DNA of 64,000 nt, taken from contig NZ_AOGX02000015.1 of assembly GCF_000332475.2 (NCBI RefSeq), forward strand, positions 744,001 through 808,000, given 5' to 3'. This document shows, piece after piece, positions 55,980 to 64,000 of this stretch. This stretch comes from Leptospira yanagawae serovar Saopaulo str. Sao Paulo = ATCC 700523 (GTDB lineage: Bacteria > Spirochaetota > Leptospiria > Leptospirales > Leptospiraceae). Under the pieces are notes generated by a model. The model did no database searches, was not told the origin of the DNA, and was given only the letters and a program-made list of their open reading frames with translations. Made by a program: the position numbers and the translations under genes. How positions within the stretch are numbered: position 1 is the first letter of the stretch; every line of letters starts with the position of its first letter.

Positions 55980-57599
55980 TTAAAAACTATAAGAGAGAAA
56001 GGCATTCACTAACTCCCGAGTTGCTAGTTGGGGTCCATTTAGATTCTGATGGAATGGTTTGCCATATTCAATTCCAAATCGAATGCCAGCTAACATTCCC
56101 TTTGTGATTAGAAAATTGACACCTATAAACATGTCACTTCTCATACCACCTTGTCTGTATGGATCATTTTGAGGATCCATTTTTGGATCTAAAGTAGCAT
56201 CTAACCCTTGTATATTGAGAAACCTTTGTTTAGCTACTCTTATTGAAAAAGACATCGAATCAAAGAGAAGATAGGATATCCAACCTGAAACTTCATATCG
56301 ATTTCCAAACCTATAATTGTTGTCATTTTTACCAATACGTAGATTTGCTTGAGATAAAATACCCCAGGTAAATCGATTAAATTTTCCATCATAAGAAAGT
56401 TGAGGTAATAAATTGTAAGTGCCAGTTCCAGGCTGCATGTTGTATGGGACTTTTTGTTTACCCATCATCGGCATATTATCTCTTTCATCAATGGAGCCAG
56501 TTGGCAAAGAAATCCCCATACCTGTAAAAAAATTTTGATGTTCCGTTTTGATGAGCCGATAAGCCGTACTAAAACTAACATCACCAATTCCTCCAGAACT
56601 CATTGGCGCTCTATCAAAATTACTTGATAACATCGTCATACGATTTTTAATCACAGGAACCATAAACATGATCATCCATTTGTCTGTAATTGAAGTCATA
56701 ACACTTGCCATATTCATTTCCATCACCATGTCTGTAGGAACTGACATATAATTATATTTGTTTTGAGAAAGTATTGGTATCGTTGTACCTATAGGAGAAT
56801 TTGTGATCAAACTTCCTGTGGGCATAGAAACCGTTGGATCTGTATAAGGAAAATATAATGTTCCTATATCAGATTGCCCTTTGGTTCCAGATTGTAAACC
56901 CCACATCTTCATCCCCATATAACGATAATCAATCATCCACTTACCTTTTTCATGTATATGTGGGTTCATGATACCAGCAGGACCAATCATATCAGCTCGA
57001 TTGTGGTTATGTTGTCCTTCGTTTCCATGGTGTTCATGTTCCGAATGATTTTCATCCATACTTTCGTTTGATGTAGTTTGGCTAGATGCATTTTCCTTAA
57101 TGTTATAATAGTTCTGAGATTTTGGAGATGTTTCTTTTTTTGTTAAAATCGATTGGCTAGGTTGGATTTGACTTGTGTTAGGAGATGAAGTTTCGACTGG
57201 AATTTTTGTTTCGATTTCATATCCGTTGTCAAATACTAATCGAAGTGAGATCATATCTTTCAGTTTTAATGGAGAAGTGATACCAAATATCATGATATGA
57301 TAACATTTGGATGATAAGATGACAGTTGATTTTTTTGGAATTGGAATTTCGTTTACAACGACCATTTTTTTTCCCGATTCGGTTGCGATCATATCATACA
57401 ATTCGATTCGATTTGCAATGTTTGAAAAACTTTGTACGAGTTTTATATCTTGGTTAGAATCATTCGAGATGTTTAGATAAATCACAGAATTGGAACCAGA
57501 AGTATATTTTAGATATGCTTTATCAATTGTGATTTCTTTTGCCAACAGAGTTGAATAAAAAAACATTAGTATTGGGATAATAGAAATTTTAAGTTTCAT
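55980..57599 (-). CDS. PCuAC copper-chaperone domain fused to an outer-membrane barrel
   Basis: A 539-residue exported protein with signal peptide KISIIPILMFFYSTLLA. Residues ~22-135 match PCuAC copper chaperones: Met79, His101 and Met103 keep the Met-x21-His-x-Met spacing, while the first His of the motif is Tyr68. A His-rich linker (~181-217) has many His, including EHEHHGNEGQHNHN. The remaining ~320 residues are a Met-rich beta-barrel resembling MetA-pathway/transporter-type outer-membrane proteins, ending in VNAFLSYSF with a terminal Phe. It probably binds or moves copper for the neighbouring nos system. Separated from the upstream lipoprotein gene by a terminator. Confidence 0.78.
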   Translation of the reverse strand: MKLKISIIPILMFFYSTLLAKEITIDKAYLKYTSGSNSVIYLNISNDSNQDIKLVQSFSNIANRIELYDMIATESGKKMVVVNEIPIPKKSTVILSSKCYHIMIFGITSPLKLKDMISLRLVFDNGYEIETKIPVETSSPNTSQIQPSQSILTKKETSPKSQNYYNIKENASSQTTSNESMDENHSEHEHHGNEGQHNHNRADMIGPAGIMNPHIHEKGKWMIDYRYMGMKMWGLQSGTKGQSDIGTLYFPYTDPTVSMPTGSLITNSPIGTTIPILSQNKYNYMSVPTDMVMEMNMASVMTSITDKWMIMFMVPVIKNRMTMLSSNFDRAPMSSGGIGDVSFSTAYRLIKTEHQNFFTGMGISLPTGSIDERDNMPMMGKQKVPYNMQPGTGTYNLLPQLSYDGKFNRFTWGILSQANLRIGKNDNNYRFGNRYEVSGWISYLLFDSMSFSIRVAKQRFLNIQGLDATLDPKMDPQNDPYRQGGMRSDMFIGVNFLITKGMLAGIRFGIEYGKPFHQNLNGPQLATRELVNAFLSYSF

Positions 57600-57621
57600 A
57601 AAAGTAATTTTTCCTTTTCCA

Positions 57622-57658
57622 AAAAATCAGGCTAATGATTGAAAATCATTAGCCTGAC
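57622..57658 (-). terminator. Rho-independent terminator after the nos-region lipoprotein gene
   Basis: TCAGGCTAATGAT (57628-57640) pairs exactly with ATCATTAGCCTGA (57646-57658). Read on the minus strand, the stem is followed by six T (57627-57622). It lies 20 bases downstream of the lipoprotein stop and 23 bases before the start of the PCuAC/barrel gene. The latter must therefore rely on read-through or on a promoter I cannot see. Confidence 0.85.
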
Positions 57659-57677
57659 AAGTGTTTGGAGAGATTTT

Positions 57678-58463
57678 TTACATTTCGGTATTCGAAACGA
57701 TGGAACCGATAGTAAACGAAGTGATTGTCGCTCCGTTTAAAACAAAACCTAGCCGTTTTTCAGCAGAATACACAGGAACATTCATCATTTGCATGATGGG
57801 ATAATAGGACATTGATCCTCTTTCTGTATCTGTTAATTCCGAACACGGTTTGTTGAATCCATTTAAGAATCTAGATCCACCTGAAGTGTATTGAAAATCC
57901 AAACAATAAGTATATGTGGATCCAACGGATGGGATCGGAGCTGTAACAGAACCTCCTTTGCCTGTATTGCCAAAAACTCCAGAGGTATTTTTGTATTGGG
58001 TTTGTGCGCCAGCTAACAATCGATAAGTAGGTCCAGAAGTTGGGTTTCCACTACCATAAGCAATAACATCAAGATTACTTGAAACAGAATTTAAAGAGAA
58101 TGTAATTTCAATATTGGTACCACCTTTACTGGTAGCAAGCATCACATCTATATTTGTCGATATTATAGAGTTAGACGATATTCCTGTTGCACCTATGTTT
58201 ATTTCAGATTTAGATAATCCAACATTGGCGAAACCTGATTCATCACATGCAGATATATTATACTTAACTCGAGGTTTGCTCTCCACCTGGGTTAGGTTAC
58301 TTGGAATTGCTTGAGTTTGGCTAATGGCACAATTGGGATTCATTGTAGAAGCCACAAGTAATGACAATAGATTAGATGTAGAAGTATCTGTTTTATCAGT
58401 AGCCAGACTACAGTTGATTATAAAAATACTAATAGTTAAAATTCGGATGATATTAGAGAACAT
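57678..58463 (-). CDS. Lipoprotein in the nos region
   Basis: About 261 residues from the ATG at 58463, with AAAGG seven bases upstream. The signal peptide IIRILTISIFIINC gives a lipidated Cys. The body is rich in Ser, Thr, Asn and Gly, consistent with an extracellular beta-sandwich, and has Cys in PNCAIS, SACDES, YTYCLDF and KPCSEL. No family is recognised. It is followed by a strong terminator and lies between two putative copper-related genes of the same strand. Confidence 0.72.
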   Translation of the reverse strand: MFSNIIRILTISIFIINCSLATDKTDTSTSNLLSLLVASTMNPNCAISQTQAIPSNLTQVESKPRVKYNISACDESGFANVGLSKSEINIGATGISSNSIISTNIDVMLATSKGGTNIEITFSLNSVSSNLDVIAYGSGNPTSGPTYRLLAGAQTQYKNTSGVFGNTGKGGSVTAPIPSVGSTYTYCLDFQYTSGGSRFLNGFNKPCSELTDTERGSMSYYPIMQMMNVPVYSAEKRLGFVLNGATITSFTIGSIVSNTEM

Positions 58464-58570
58464 AAAATTACCTTTCAGTTGATTTCCAAGGTTCGTAGAT
58501 TCTTTGTGAACCAAGTAGATTTCAATATGCTTCGATTAAGATTGAAGCACTTACAAGTTCGGTTTAGAAA

Positions 58571-58981
58571 TTAGAAATGTTTCGGTGGTTTATCTAAGAG
58601 TTGGCAAAAACCAAGCGGTAATAACAAATTGAATCCTTTAGTAATTAGGATAGGATCTAATTGAAGCAGATTGATTGTTTCTAGATCATTTGCAAAATTG
58701 GGATTCATTGATTGTGATTGAATGATCTTAGTTGCCATTTTTTTCTTAGAACATGTACAGATATGTGGTCCCGTCGTTCTTTTTAAATGACAAGTAATTC
58801 TTTTTTTTGGAAAGTTTTCTGATTCCTGATGAGCTTCTGAAGGGGAACTATGATTGCAATGGCAAACCATCGACAATTCGTACAATGATTGTGCGAAGAG
58901 TCCTGATTCCAGTAAAAGGATTTTTCCAAAAAATGGAATCAGGAAAAGAATCGCTATGATTTGTATCCAACGGTTCATCAT
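58571..58981 (-). CDS. Cys/His-rich small exported protein
   Basis: A 136-residue protein. The N-terminal hydrophobic segment (IQIIAILFLIPFFGKILLL) is a signal peptide or anchor. The metal-ligand-rich part follows: CHCNH (residues 40-44), ITCHLKR (64-65), and HICTCSKKK (73-77). The pattern suggests copper or zinc binding. I do not recognise a family. An FNR-like box sits 39 bases upstream and the nosY gene ends 92 bases before it, so it may begin a new transcript co-regulated with nos. Confidence 0.68.
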   Translation of the reverse strand: MMNRWIQIIAILFLIPFFGKILLLESGLFAQSLYELSMVCHCNHSSPSEAHQESENFPKKRITCHLKRTTGPHICTCSKKKMATKIIQSQSMNPNFANDLETINLLQLDPILITKGFNLLLPLGFCQLLDKPPKHF

Positions 58982-58993
58982 GGTTGGATCTAT

Positions 58994-59033
58994 TTTGTAT
59001 CATTTGATCAAAACTTTCCATGATCTAAATCAA
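58994..59033 (-). promoter_or_regulatory. FNR/CRP-like box and promoter upstream of the Cys/His-rich gene
   Basis: On the minus strand TTGATTTAGATCAT (59033-59020) matches the FNR/Nnr consensus TTGAT-N4-ATCAA at 9 of 10 positions. An extended -10-like TGATACAAA follows (TACAAA at 58999-58994). If transcription starts near 58987, the box centre is about 40 bases upstream, the spacing used by FNR-type activators. No regulator gene of that family is in the window. Confidence 0.6.
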
Positions 59034-59073
59034 GTATGGTAAAAGTTTTCCAATGTAACTATGAAAGTTTGGT

Positions 59074-59859
59074 TTAAAAATTTCTATTTTGGAAACGTTT
59101 GTAAGAGATCCAAATCGGAATACTTACCCATAACGATAAGAAGATGATTGCAATTGATAATACGCCTGTAATTCCAAGATTTTTGAGTAATATTGCTCCA
59201 GAAAATCCTAAAAGTGCCGCTGAACTGGTTTGTAATAATATAAAAATTCTTACCAAATCTATCGGATTAAGTAAAATGATGATCAGTGATGGAATTTCAA
59301 TTGGATAATCTCCAAGGTATACACTGAACATAAAAACTATTGCATCAAAGAATATAAAAAAGTATAACCAAACTAATAAGGAAATGGTAAGTACAATTTC
59401 TCCTCTTCTAATATAGGCGGAAATTAAAAATGACAATGCGACAAAAATCATCGTTAAAAAGATTCCAAAAATCAATAGTTCAAAAAATAAAAAAAGAAAA
59501 TTGGTATCTTGAAGGAATAAAAAGAATCCAGGGATTCCAAGACCAATCACAAGGCCAATTGATAAAGAAATCGTAATTCCAAAAAATTTACCAAAAAATA
59601 ATGACTTACGACTGACTGACTTCGATAACAGAACTTCCGCAAAAGGCATGGATTCTAAAAATGACATTCCTGAAAACGTGATGGAATACAATGGTATGAC
59701 AATCAGAGTTAAATTCGTTATGCTAACAAGTAAACGAATTCCATTCTGGTCTCCAAAAAAACTTAACACTAACATAACAAAGACCAATAAACCTGAATAA
59801 ATAAAAATCCATCGGCTTCTGATGTTTTCTTTGATTTCGAAAAGTAATATTTCTTTCAT
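59074..59859 (-). CDS. nosY: NosY, ABC-type permease of the nos system
   Basis: A 261-residue membrane protein with six helices, the membrane partner of NosF and NosD. The front (MKEILLFEIKENIRSRWIFIYSGLLVF) and SKSVSRKSLFFGKFFGI match the ABC-2 type NosY permease. In model organisms NosFY provides energy for maturation of the CuZ centre in NosZ. It overlaps nosF by four bases. It ends the nos operon, followed by an FNR-like box. Confidence 0.88.
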   Translation of the reverse strand: MKEILLFEIKENIRSRWIFIYSGLLVFVMLVLSFFGDQNGIRLLVSITNLTLIVIPLYSITFSGMSFLESMPFAEVLLSKSVSRKSLFFGKFFGITISLSIGLVIGLGIPGFFLFLQDTNFLFLFFELLIFGIFLTMIFVALSFLISAYIRRGEIVLTISLLVWLYFFIFFDAIVFMFSVYLGDYPIEIPSLIIILLNPIDLVRIFILLQTSSAALLGFSGAILLKNLGITGVLSIAIIFLSLWVSIPIWISYKRFQNRNF

Positions 59860-60563
59860 AATTTAGTTTTGTATTCCTTATTCCAGAAATTCATCAAAGC
59901 TTCATCGATACTTTTTTTGTTGTTTTTTTCAAGAAAATGTTTTGGTGTATCATCAATTAAGATTGTTCCTTCAGATAATAATAAAAAACGATCAGCTAAT
60001 TCTTGCACTTCTGACAGAATATGTGTTGAAAATAAAACTAATGAGCCTTGGTTTTTTTGTTCGATCAAAAGTTTTTTCAATAGATTAGAAATATATGGAT
60101 CTAAACTGGCTGTTGGTTCATCTATCACATATAAATCTTTTTTGGCAGAAAAACATTGTAAAATACTAATTTTTTGTTTGGTTCCCCCAGACAAACTACC
60201 AATCTTTTTATCCATATGATGTTTTAATTCTAATAGGGAGTATAGTTTTTCGAATCTATTTTTATCAACTTCTTCCAGTTTTTTAAAAAAAGAAATTAAC
60301 TCTCTTACTTTGATGTTGGTTGGGAATCGAGGGGTTTGTGGCATATAACCGATGTTATAACTATTTTCGGTTTTACCTGAAACTATAATATTTCCTTTTG
60401 AAGCTCTAACGAGTCCCAAGATTCCTTTAATAAGCGAACTTTTTCCTGAACCATTTGGCCCGATGATAGATACAATATTACCAGATTCGATACTAAAACT
60501 TACATTATTAACTGCGATATTATTTGTTCCATAATTGATCGAAAGATTTTTAACTTCTATCAT
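59856..60563 (-). CDS. nosF: NosF, ABC-type ATPase of the nos system
   Basis: A 235-residue ATPase. Walker A is GPNGSGKSS, the Q-loop region YMPQTPRFP, the signature LSGGTKQKIS, Walker B LYVIDEPTASLD, and the H-loop FSTHIL. It works with NosD and NosY in copper-sulfur cluster assembly of nitrous oxide reductase. Four-base overlaps link it to nosD and nosY. Confidence 0.92.
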   Translation of the reverse strand: MIEVKNLSINYGTNNIAVNNVSFSIESGNIVSIIGPNGSGKSSLIKGILGLVRASKGNIIVSGKTENSYNIGYMPQTPRFPTNIKVRELISFFKKLEEVDKNRFEKLYSLLELKHHMDKKIGSLSGGTKQKISILQCFSAKKDLYVIDEPTASLDPYISNLLKKLLIEQKNQGSLVLFSTHILSEVQELADRFLLLSEGTILIDDTPKHFLEKNNKKSIDEALMNFWNKEYKTKL

Positions 60564-61879
60564 ATGCGTGCCCTCATTCTGGGTTGTTTGTCTTCGAACT
60601 CGATAGGGGTGACTATTGGGAATACTTTTTCAATTCCTTGTAAAAATATAACAACTGGTGATTCATATAAGATCATGAGAAAAGGATACACTGCAATCCA
60701 ATATCCAAAGAAATGAATTGTTTTGTGTGGTACATCACCAAATTGATCTAAATTTAAATCATAACCTTTGTATTGATCCCAATAATTTTGAATGAAAATA
60801 TTTGTTGTAGATTTTGTGTTTGTGCTGATATCAAAAACATTTTTGATGAAATTATTGTTTTTGATTAGGTTGTGATCTGTGTTTCCAAGGATTTTGATCC
60901 CCCAACCATTATTGATAAAGTGGTTATCTACAAAATTAACGTGAGTGATTCCATCTGCAAATACAGCAATGGTATTCCCTTTGAATTCGTTTTTAAGAAG
61001 TTCACTATCTGAGATATCTTTAAGTAAAATTCCATTAGAACTTTCTCCCCAGTTTTCGATGAACTGGTTTTCTTCCATCAGGATTTTTTTACTATACATA
61101 ACAGCAACACCGGCTGAATTATTTTTGAATGTATTTTTTGAAAAACGATTTTCATTCGAAAACATAAAATGCATTCCGTATCGTATGTTATCCTTAGAAA
61201 GATTATTTGAAATTTCTAAATCTTCAGAAAATTCTAAATAAATACCATCTCTATGTTTTACTAATGTATTCCCAAAGATTTGATTTTTACTTGAAGACCA
61301 TAAATGAATTCCATTTCCACCAAGAACTTCATTCTCTGCATTGCCAATTGAGGAACTATTTTTGATGCTACAATTTTCGGTTTCTGATAAGTAAAAACCG
61401 TACACATTGTCCACTAACTCTAAGTTTTCAAATTGGCAGTGTTTTACTTTTTCTGTGTAGATACCTGCATATTCTGCTAAATCAGAAATCCCACTTCCCA
61501 TCACTTTTAAGTCTGAAATTTTGACGTGATCATGATATATGCCAAAAACATGTTTTTCTTTGAGACCATCGATCGTCACACCAGGTTCCCCTTCAATCGT
61601 AATCGATTTGGTTATGGTTAAAAATCCTTCTTGATACAAACCTTTTTTGATTTGAATGGTGTCTCCATCATTTGCCAAAAGGATTGCTTGTTTGACAGAA
61701 TGTACCGAACAATTTTTACAAACAGTAATAGTTTTAGCCCAAATTGAATTTGGAATAAAGAAAGTAGATACGTATAATGAAAAACGTAAGAGACGGAACA
61801 GTCTAATGAATGAGTTTGTATCCCGAAAGGCACAAAAATTGATGAATAGATCAATTTTTGAAAGATGATGCGTCTTCAT
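60560..61879 (-). CDS. nosD: NosD, periplasmic copper-processing beta-helix protein
   Basis: A 439-residue exported protein. A signal-like segment (FSLYVSTFFIPNSIWA) is followed by ITVCKNCSVHSVKQAILLANDGDTIQIKKG, the NosD opening. Right-handed beta-helix repeats fill the middle (GIYTEKVKHCQFENLEL, NGIHLWSSSKNQIFGN, GIYLEFSEDLEISNN). A hydrophobic C-terminal segment (GYWIAVYPFLMILYESPVVIFL) may anchor it. It delivers copper or holds sulfur intermediates for NosZ. The ATG start overlaps nosL by 29 bases and has no clear ribosome site. Confidence 0.9.
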   Translation of the reverse strand: MKTHHLSKIDLFINFCAFRDTNSFIRLFRLLRFSLYVSTFFIPNSIWAKTITVCKNCSVHSVKQAILLANDGDTIQIKKGLYQEGFLTITKSITIEGEPGVTIDGLKEKHVFGIYHDHVKISDLKVMGSGISDLAEYAGIYTEKVKHCQFENLELVDNVYGFYLSETENCSIKNSSSIGNAENEVLGGNGIHLWSSSKNQIFGNTLVKHRDGIYLEFSEDLEISNNLSKDNIRYGMHFMFSNENRFSKNTFKNNSAGVAVMYSKKILMEENQFIENWGESSNGILLKDISDSELLKNEFKGNTIAVFADGITHVNFVDNHFINNGWGIKILGNTDHNLIKNNNFIKNVFDISTNTKSTTNIFIQNYWDQYKGYDLNLDQFGDVPHKTIHFFGYWIAVYPFLMILYESPVVIFLQGIEKVFPIVTPIEFEDKQPRMRARI

Positions 61880-62237
61880 TATTTTTAAAAGCGGCTAAAC
61901 CTCCGCCCATAGGAGATCGAATTTGTTTTGATTGAACAACAATAGCATTTTCTTTTGTTAAAAATTCATTTGAATTCAAGTAGTTTCTCATCCAAATTTG
62001 TTTTGCTTTGATATCATTTTGTTTTGTATAATGATTGAAACACTCAATGGCATCAAAATGATAACGTTTGCCTTTGTAAGTAATCAATTGAGTGTGAAAT
62101 CTCATGTCAACAATGGACATGGAGCAATGGTCACATTTCCTCTCTCCTAAAGTTAATGATTCCGGTTTTACCTCCCCACAGTTGTATAATGCAACTGTGG
62201 AAATGAATAAAAAAAGTTTAAAATTTTTAAACCACAT
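61851..62237 (-). CDS. nosL: NosL, copper-binding lipoprotein
   Basis: About 128 residues from the ATG at 62237, nine bases after AAGGA; the ATG at 62261 lacks a site. The signal peptide FLFISTVALYNC gives lipidated Cys20. The copper site is KCDHCSMSIVD near residues 35-40, and YKGKRYHFDAIECF follows as in NosL proteins. The C-terminal PMGGGLAAF matches the family. NosL binds Cu(I) and supplies it to NosZ assembly. It overlaps the upstream membrane-protein gene by 11 bases. Confidence 0.92.
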   Translation of the reverse strand: MWFKNFKLFLFISTVALYNCGEVKPESLTLGERKCDHCSMSIVDMRFHTQLITYKGKRYHFDAIECFNHYTKQNDIKAKQIWMRNYLNSNEFLTKENAIVVQSKQIRSPMGGGLAAFKNNEDASSFKN

Positions 62238-62838
62238 CCGATTTTTTCCTTCGATTTTCATCCCAAAGGATGTAAATCAATACAACGAGACTTAATCCAA
62301 GAATCATACCACCATATGAAGGATAACTACAGGCAGTGATGTTTAGCATCACCTTACAACCGAGTAATGGTGGTTGGTAAGCCATTCCCTCAATGATGAT
62401 CGGTGCATCTGGGTTTAAATTATGACCGTAATTGTATTCCCATCTCCAGAAATCAAATAAACCAACAATCCCAACGATGACCAAATTGATGATCCCAAGA
62501 ATTGCCATTCCAACTTTTGGATACAATTCTGTTACTAAAGCGCCAAAAATTAAATAGGCTAAAACATATGGCATTAAAAGTAATTCAGGAATCGATTCTG
62601 AAATGATTTCTTTCATACCAATGTAATGGTTTAAGAGATTGATGTTCTTTAGATCGTAAGGAGTTGCTCCAGTGATTTGATTGATCCAGATATGCATCCC
62701 AAGACCTTCGGGGTATTGAGGAGCAGAAATGGATATGGACCATATGGGTATAAAATAAACCAAAACAAGAAATAAACCGACCCCTAATATTAGGAGTCGG
62801 TTTTTTTTACTTAACGTGTTGAAAAGTAAATCTTTCAT
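62227..62838 (-). CDS. Membrane protein of clade II nos operons
   Basis: About 203 residues from the ATG at 62838, five bases after the nosZ stop. It has several hydrophobic helices (LLILGVGLFLVLVYFIPIW, LLLMPYVLAYLIFGALV, VGMAILGIINLVIVGIVGLF) and a conserved-looking WRWEYNYGHNLNPDAPI segment with aromatic and His residues. Similar proteins occur between nosZ and nosL in clade II (atypical) operons of Bacteroidetes; their exact role is not known. A strong hairpin with flanking A and T runs lies at the 5' end of the gene. Confidence 0.8.
   Translation of the reverse strand: MKDLLFNTLSKKNRLLILGVGLFLVLVYFIPIWSISISAPQYPEGLGMHIWINQITGATPYDLKNINLLNHYIGMKEIISESIPELLLMPYVLAYLIFGALVTELYPKVGMAILGIINLVIVGIVGLFDFWRWEYNYGHNLNPDAPIIIEGMAYQPPLLGCKVMLNITACSYPSYGGMILGLSLVVLIYILWDENRRKKSDVV
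62777..62808. terminator. Terminator-like hairpin at the start of the nos membrane-protein gene
   Basis: CCGACCCCTAAT (62777-62788) pairs with ATTAGGAGTCGG (62789-62800) with one mismatch. It is followed on the plus strand by eight T (62801-62808) and on the minus strand by TTTATTTC. It lies about 30 bases inside the coding region after nosZ. It could stop antisense transcripts or partly terminate the nosZ message before the accessory genes. Since it is within coding sequence, chance cannot be excluded. Confidence 0.5.
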
Positions 62839-62843
62839 ATGCT

Positions 62844-64000
62844 TCACGGAGTTACACGGATGTATTGTTGCATCTCTTGGTGAAGAGCAGAACAAAAATC
62901 TGTGCAATAAAATGGATATATCCCTGGTTTAGGAGCCACCCATTTAAAGGTTCTTGTTTCACCTGGCATGATGAGTAAATTTGTCATGTTAGGTGCACCA
63001 CCGATTGCAAAACCATGGGGAATATCATAATCTTGTTCCAAGTTTGTGACATGGAAGTACAATGTTTCTCCAGACCGTGCTTCAATGATATCTGGTTTGA
63101 AGTGAGACCTAATGGCAGTCATGTAAATATGTGTAGTGTTACCAAGTTTTACAATCCTTGCATCATTTTCACTTTTAGTTACATATGGGTGTTTGTTTTC
63201 TTCAAGAGGGTATAACTTTGCAGTTTTTTCCATGATAAGTTTTGCAGGGATCATTTGTGAATAATGTGGTTCCCCTACTGTAGGAAAATCTGAAAGTAAT
63301 TCTGCTTTACCAGAAGAGATATCATAAAGTTGAGCACTTTGCGGTAACTCCATTCCAACTGGTAGGTAACGATCTTTTGTGATTTTATTCATGGCAATCA
63401 GATATTTACCATATGGTTCTGTGGAACTTCCTCCAACGATCGATAAGTGGCCAACACTATAGTATGCTGGTAAGTGTTGTACAACTTCCCAAGTACCAAG
63501 TTTCCATTTCACAACTTCTGAACTCACAAAACAAGAAGTATATGCATATCCTTGTCCATCAAACTCTGTATGAAGTGGTCCAAGGCAAGGTTTTTGAACT
63601 TCACCAGCAAGAGTTGATTCATACTTGAGGACTGGGATCCCTTCGATTTCAGTGGAGTGATGTTCCTTTTTATCTTTCACCTCTATCATTTTACTGAATG
63701 AGTGTACAGGAATCACAGATGCCAACTTTCCTCCTCCAACGATGTATTCGCCAGTTGAGTCAACATCGGTTCCATGTGGACTTTTTGGAGTGGGCATGTA
63801 ATACATCATACCCGGACAATCCTTTGGATTTAACATTTTCACTCCACTTAACCTAGTGGAGACGGCTGGTTTGTTTTCTTCTTTGAAGTTATTTACATAA
63901 TCACCACCGAAATTGTAAGCTTTTCCTTGGTCTTTACATTCTTTTGCACGCACCCAATTGAAAGCTAAGATAAAATCCTTATCTTTTTTAGATGCTCCTA
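62844..64000 (-). CDS. nosZ: Nitrous-oxide reductase NosZ (5' end outside window)
   Basis: Reduces N2O to N2 in the periplasm. The frame is open to the window edge, so only the C-terminal ~385 residues are present; the GTG at 63953 is internal. Visible blocks are YNFGGDYVNNFKEEN, HGTDVDSTGEYIVGGGKL, CLGPLHTEFDGQGYAYTS, YYSVGHLSIVGGS and VGEPHYSQ (CuZ His region). The cupredoxin domain follows with HGFAIGG and the CuA motif FYCTDFCSALHQEM. The neighbours (membrane protein, nosL, nosDFY) fit the clade II type. The signal peptide type cannot be judged. Confidence 0.96.
   Translation of the reverse strand, partial: GASKKDKDFILAFNWVRAKECKDQGKAYNFGGDYVNNFKEENKPAVSTRLSGVKMLNPKDCPGMMYYMPTPKSPHGTDVDSTGEYIVGGGKLASVIPVHSFSKMIEVKDKKEHHSTEIEGIPVLKYESTLAGEVQKPCLGPLHTEFDGQGYAYTSCFVSSEVVKWKLGTWEVVQHLPAYYSVGHLSIVGGSSTEPYGKYLIAMNKITKDRYLPVGMELPQSAQLYDISSGKAELLSDFPTVGEPHYSQMIPAKLIMEKTAKLYPLEENKHPYVTKSENDARIVKLGNTTHIYMTAIRSHFKPDIIEARSGETLYFHVTNLEQDYDIPHGFAIGGAPNMTNLLIMPGETRTFKWVAPKPGIYPFYCTDFCSALHQEMQQYIRVTP

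Overview
The window reads as a chromosomal segment of a Leptospira, most like the saprophytic L. biflexa group. Coding density is very high, the DNA is AT-rich, and TTG/GTG starts are frequent. There are many short-signal lipoproteins with spirochete-style lipoboxes. The lpxA-galE pair and several genes of the kind seen in leptospires fit this. This assignment comes from protein recognition only; no database search was possible. I saw no rRNA, tRNA, CRISPR array, insertion sequence or prophage, and no gene-free stretch longer than about 230 bases.

1-11.2 kb is mostly one plus-strand run. It begins with the end of nadA and with ispF, then a convergent small secreted protein. Next come a SpoIIE-type phosphatase with TPRs, an AttH/CrtC-like secreted protein, a YejB/YejE-type oligopeptide ABC importer (ATPase 1 is frameshifted, no binding protein is present) and an AsmA-like protein. 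11.2-18.1 kb holds a large lipoprotein and a HEAT/SH3 protein (minus strand), a surface lipoprotein gene broken by one in-frame stop, a membrane-anchored MutS-like ATPase and two small conserved-looking genes.

18.2-36.5 kb is mainly housekeeping: acyl-CoA synthetase and crotonase, an AhpD-like/ArsS-type radical SAM pair with map, gpsA, recG, a metallophosphoesterase, a VanY-type peptidase, galE and lpxA, an Hpt protein, a glycosyltransferase-like protein and a thiolase. 36.5-46.8 kb is a tight plus-strand export operon. It encodes a nucleotidyltransferase-methyltransferase fusion, an ABC exporter, an HlyD adaptor, a second ABC exporter and a TolC-like protein. Each ABC protein carries two cyclic-nucleotide-binding-like domains and a degenerate C39-like domain.

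46.8-55.9 kb is minus strand. It holds lipoproteins, a DUF2079 membrane protein, an FAD oxidoreductase, PaiB-like, GNAT and DinB proteins, the chromate transporter chrA with a PadR regulator and a DoxX remnant, a PhyH-like dioxygenase and another GNAT. 56-64 kb is a nitrous oxide reduction locus: nosZ (5' end outside the window), a membrane protein, nosL, nosD, nosF and nosY. An FNR-like box follows, then a Cys/His-rich secreted protein, a lipoprotein and a PCuAC-domain/outer-membrane-barrel fusion. Together these suggest copper delivery to NosZ under oxygen-responsive control.
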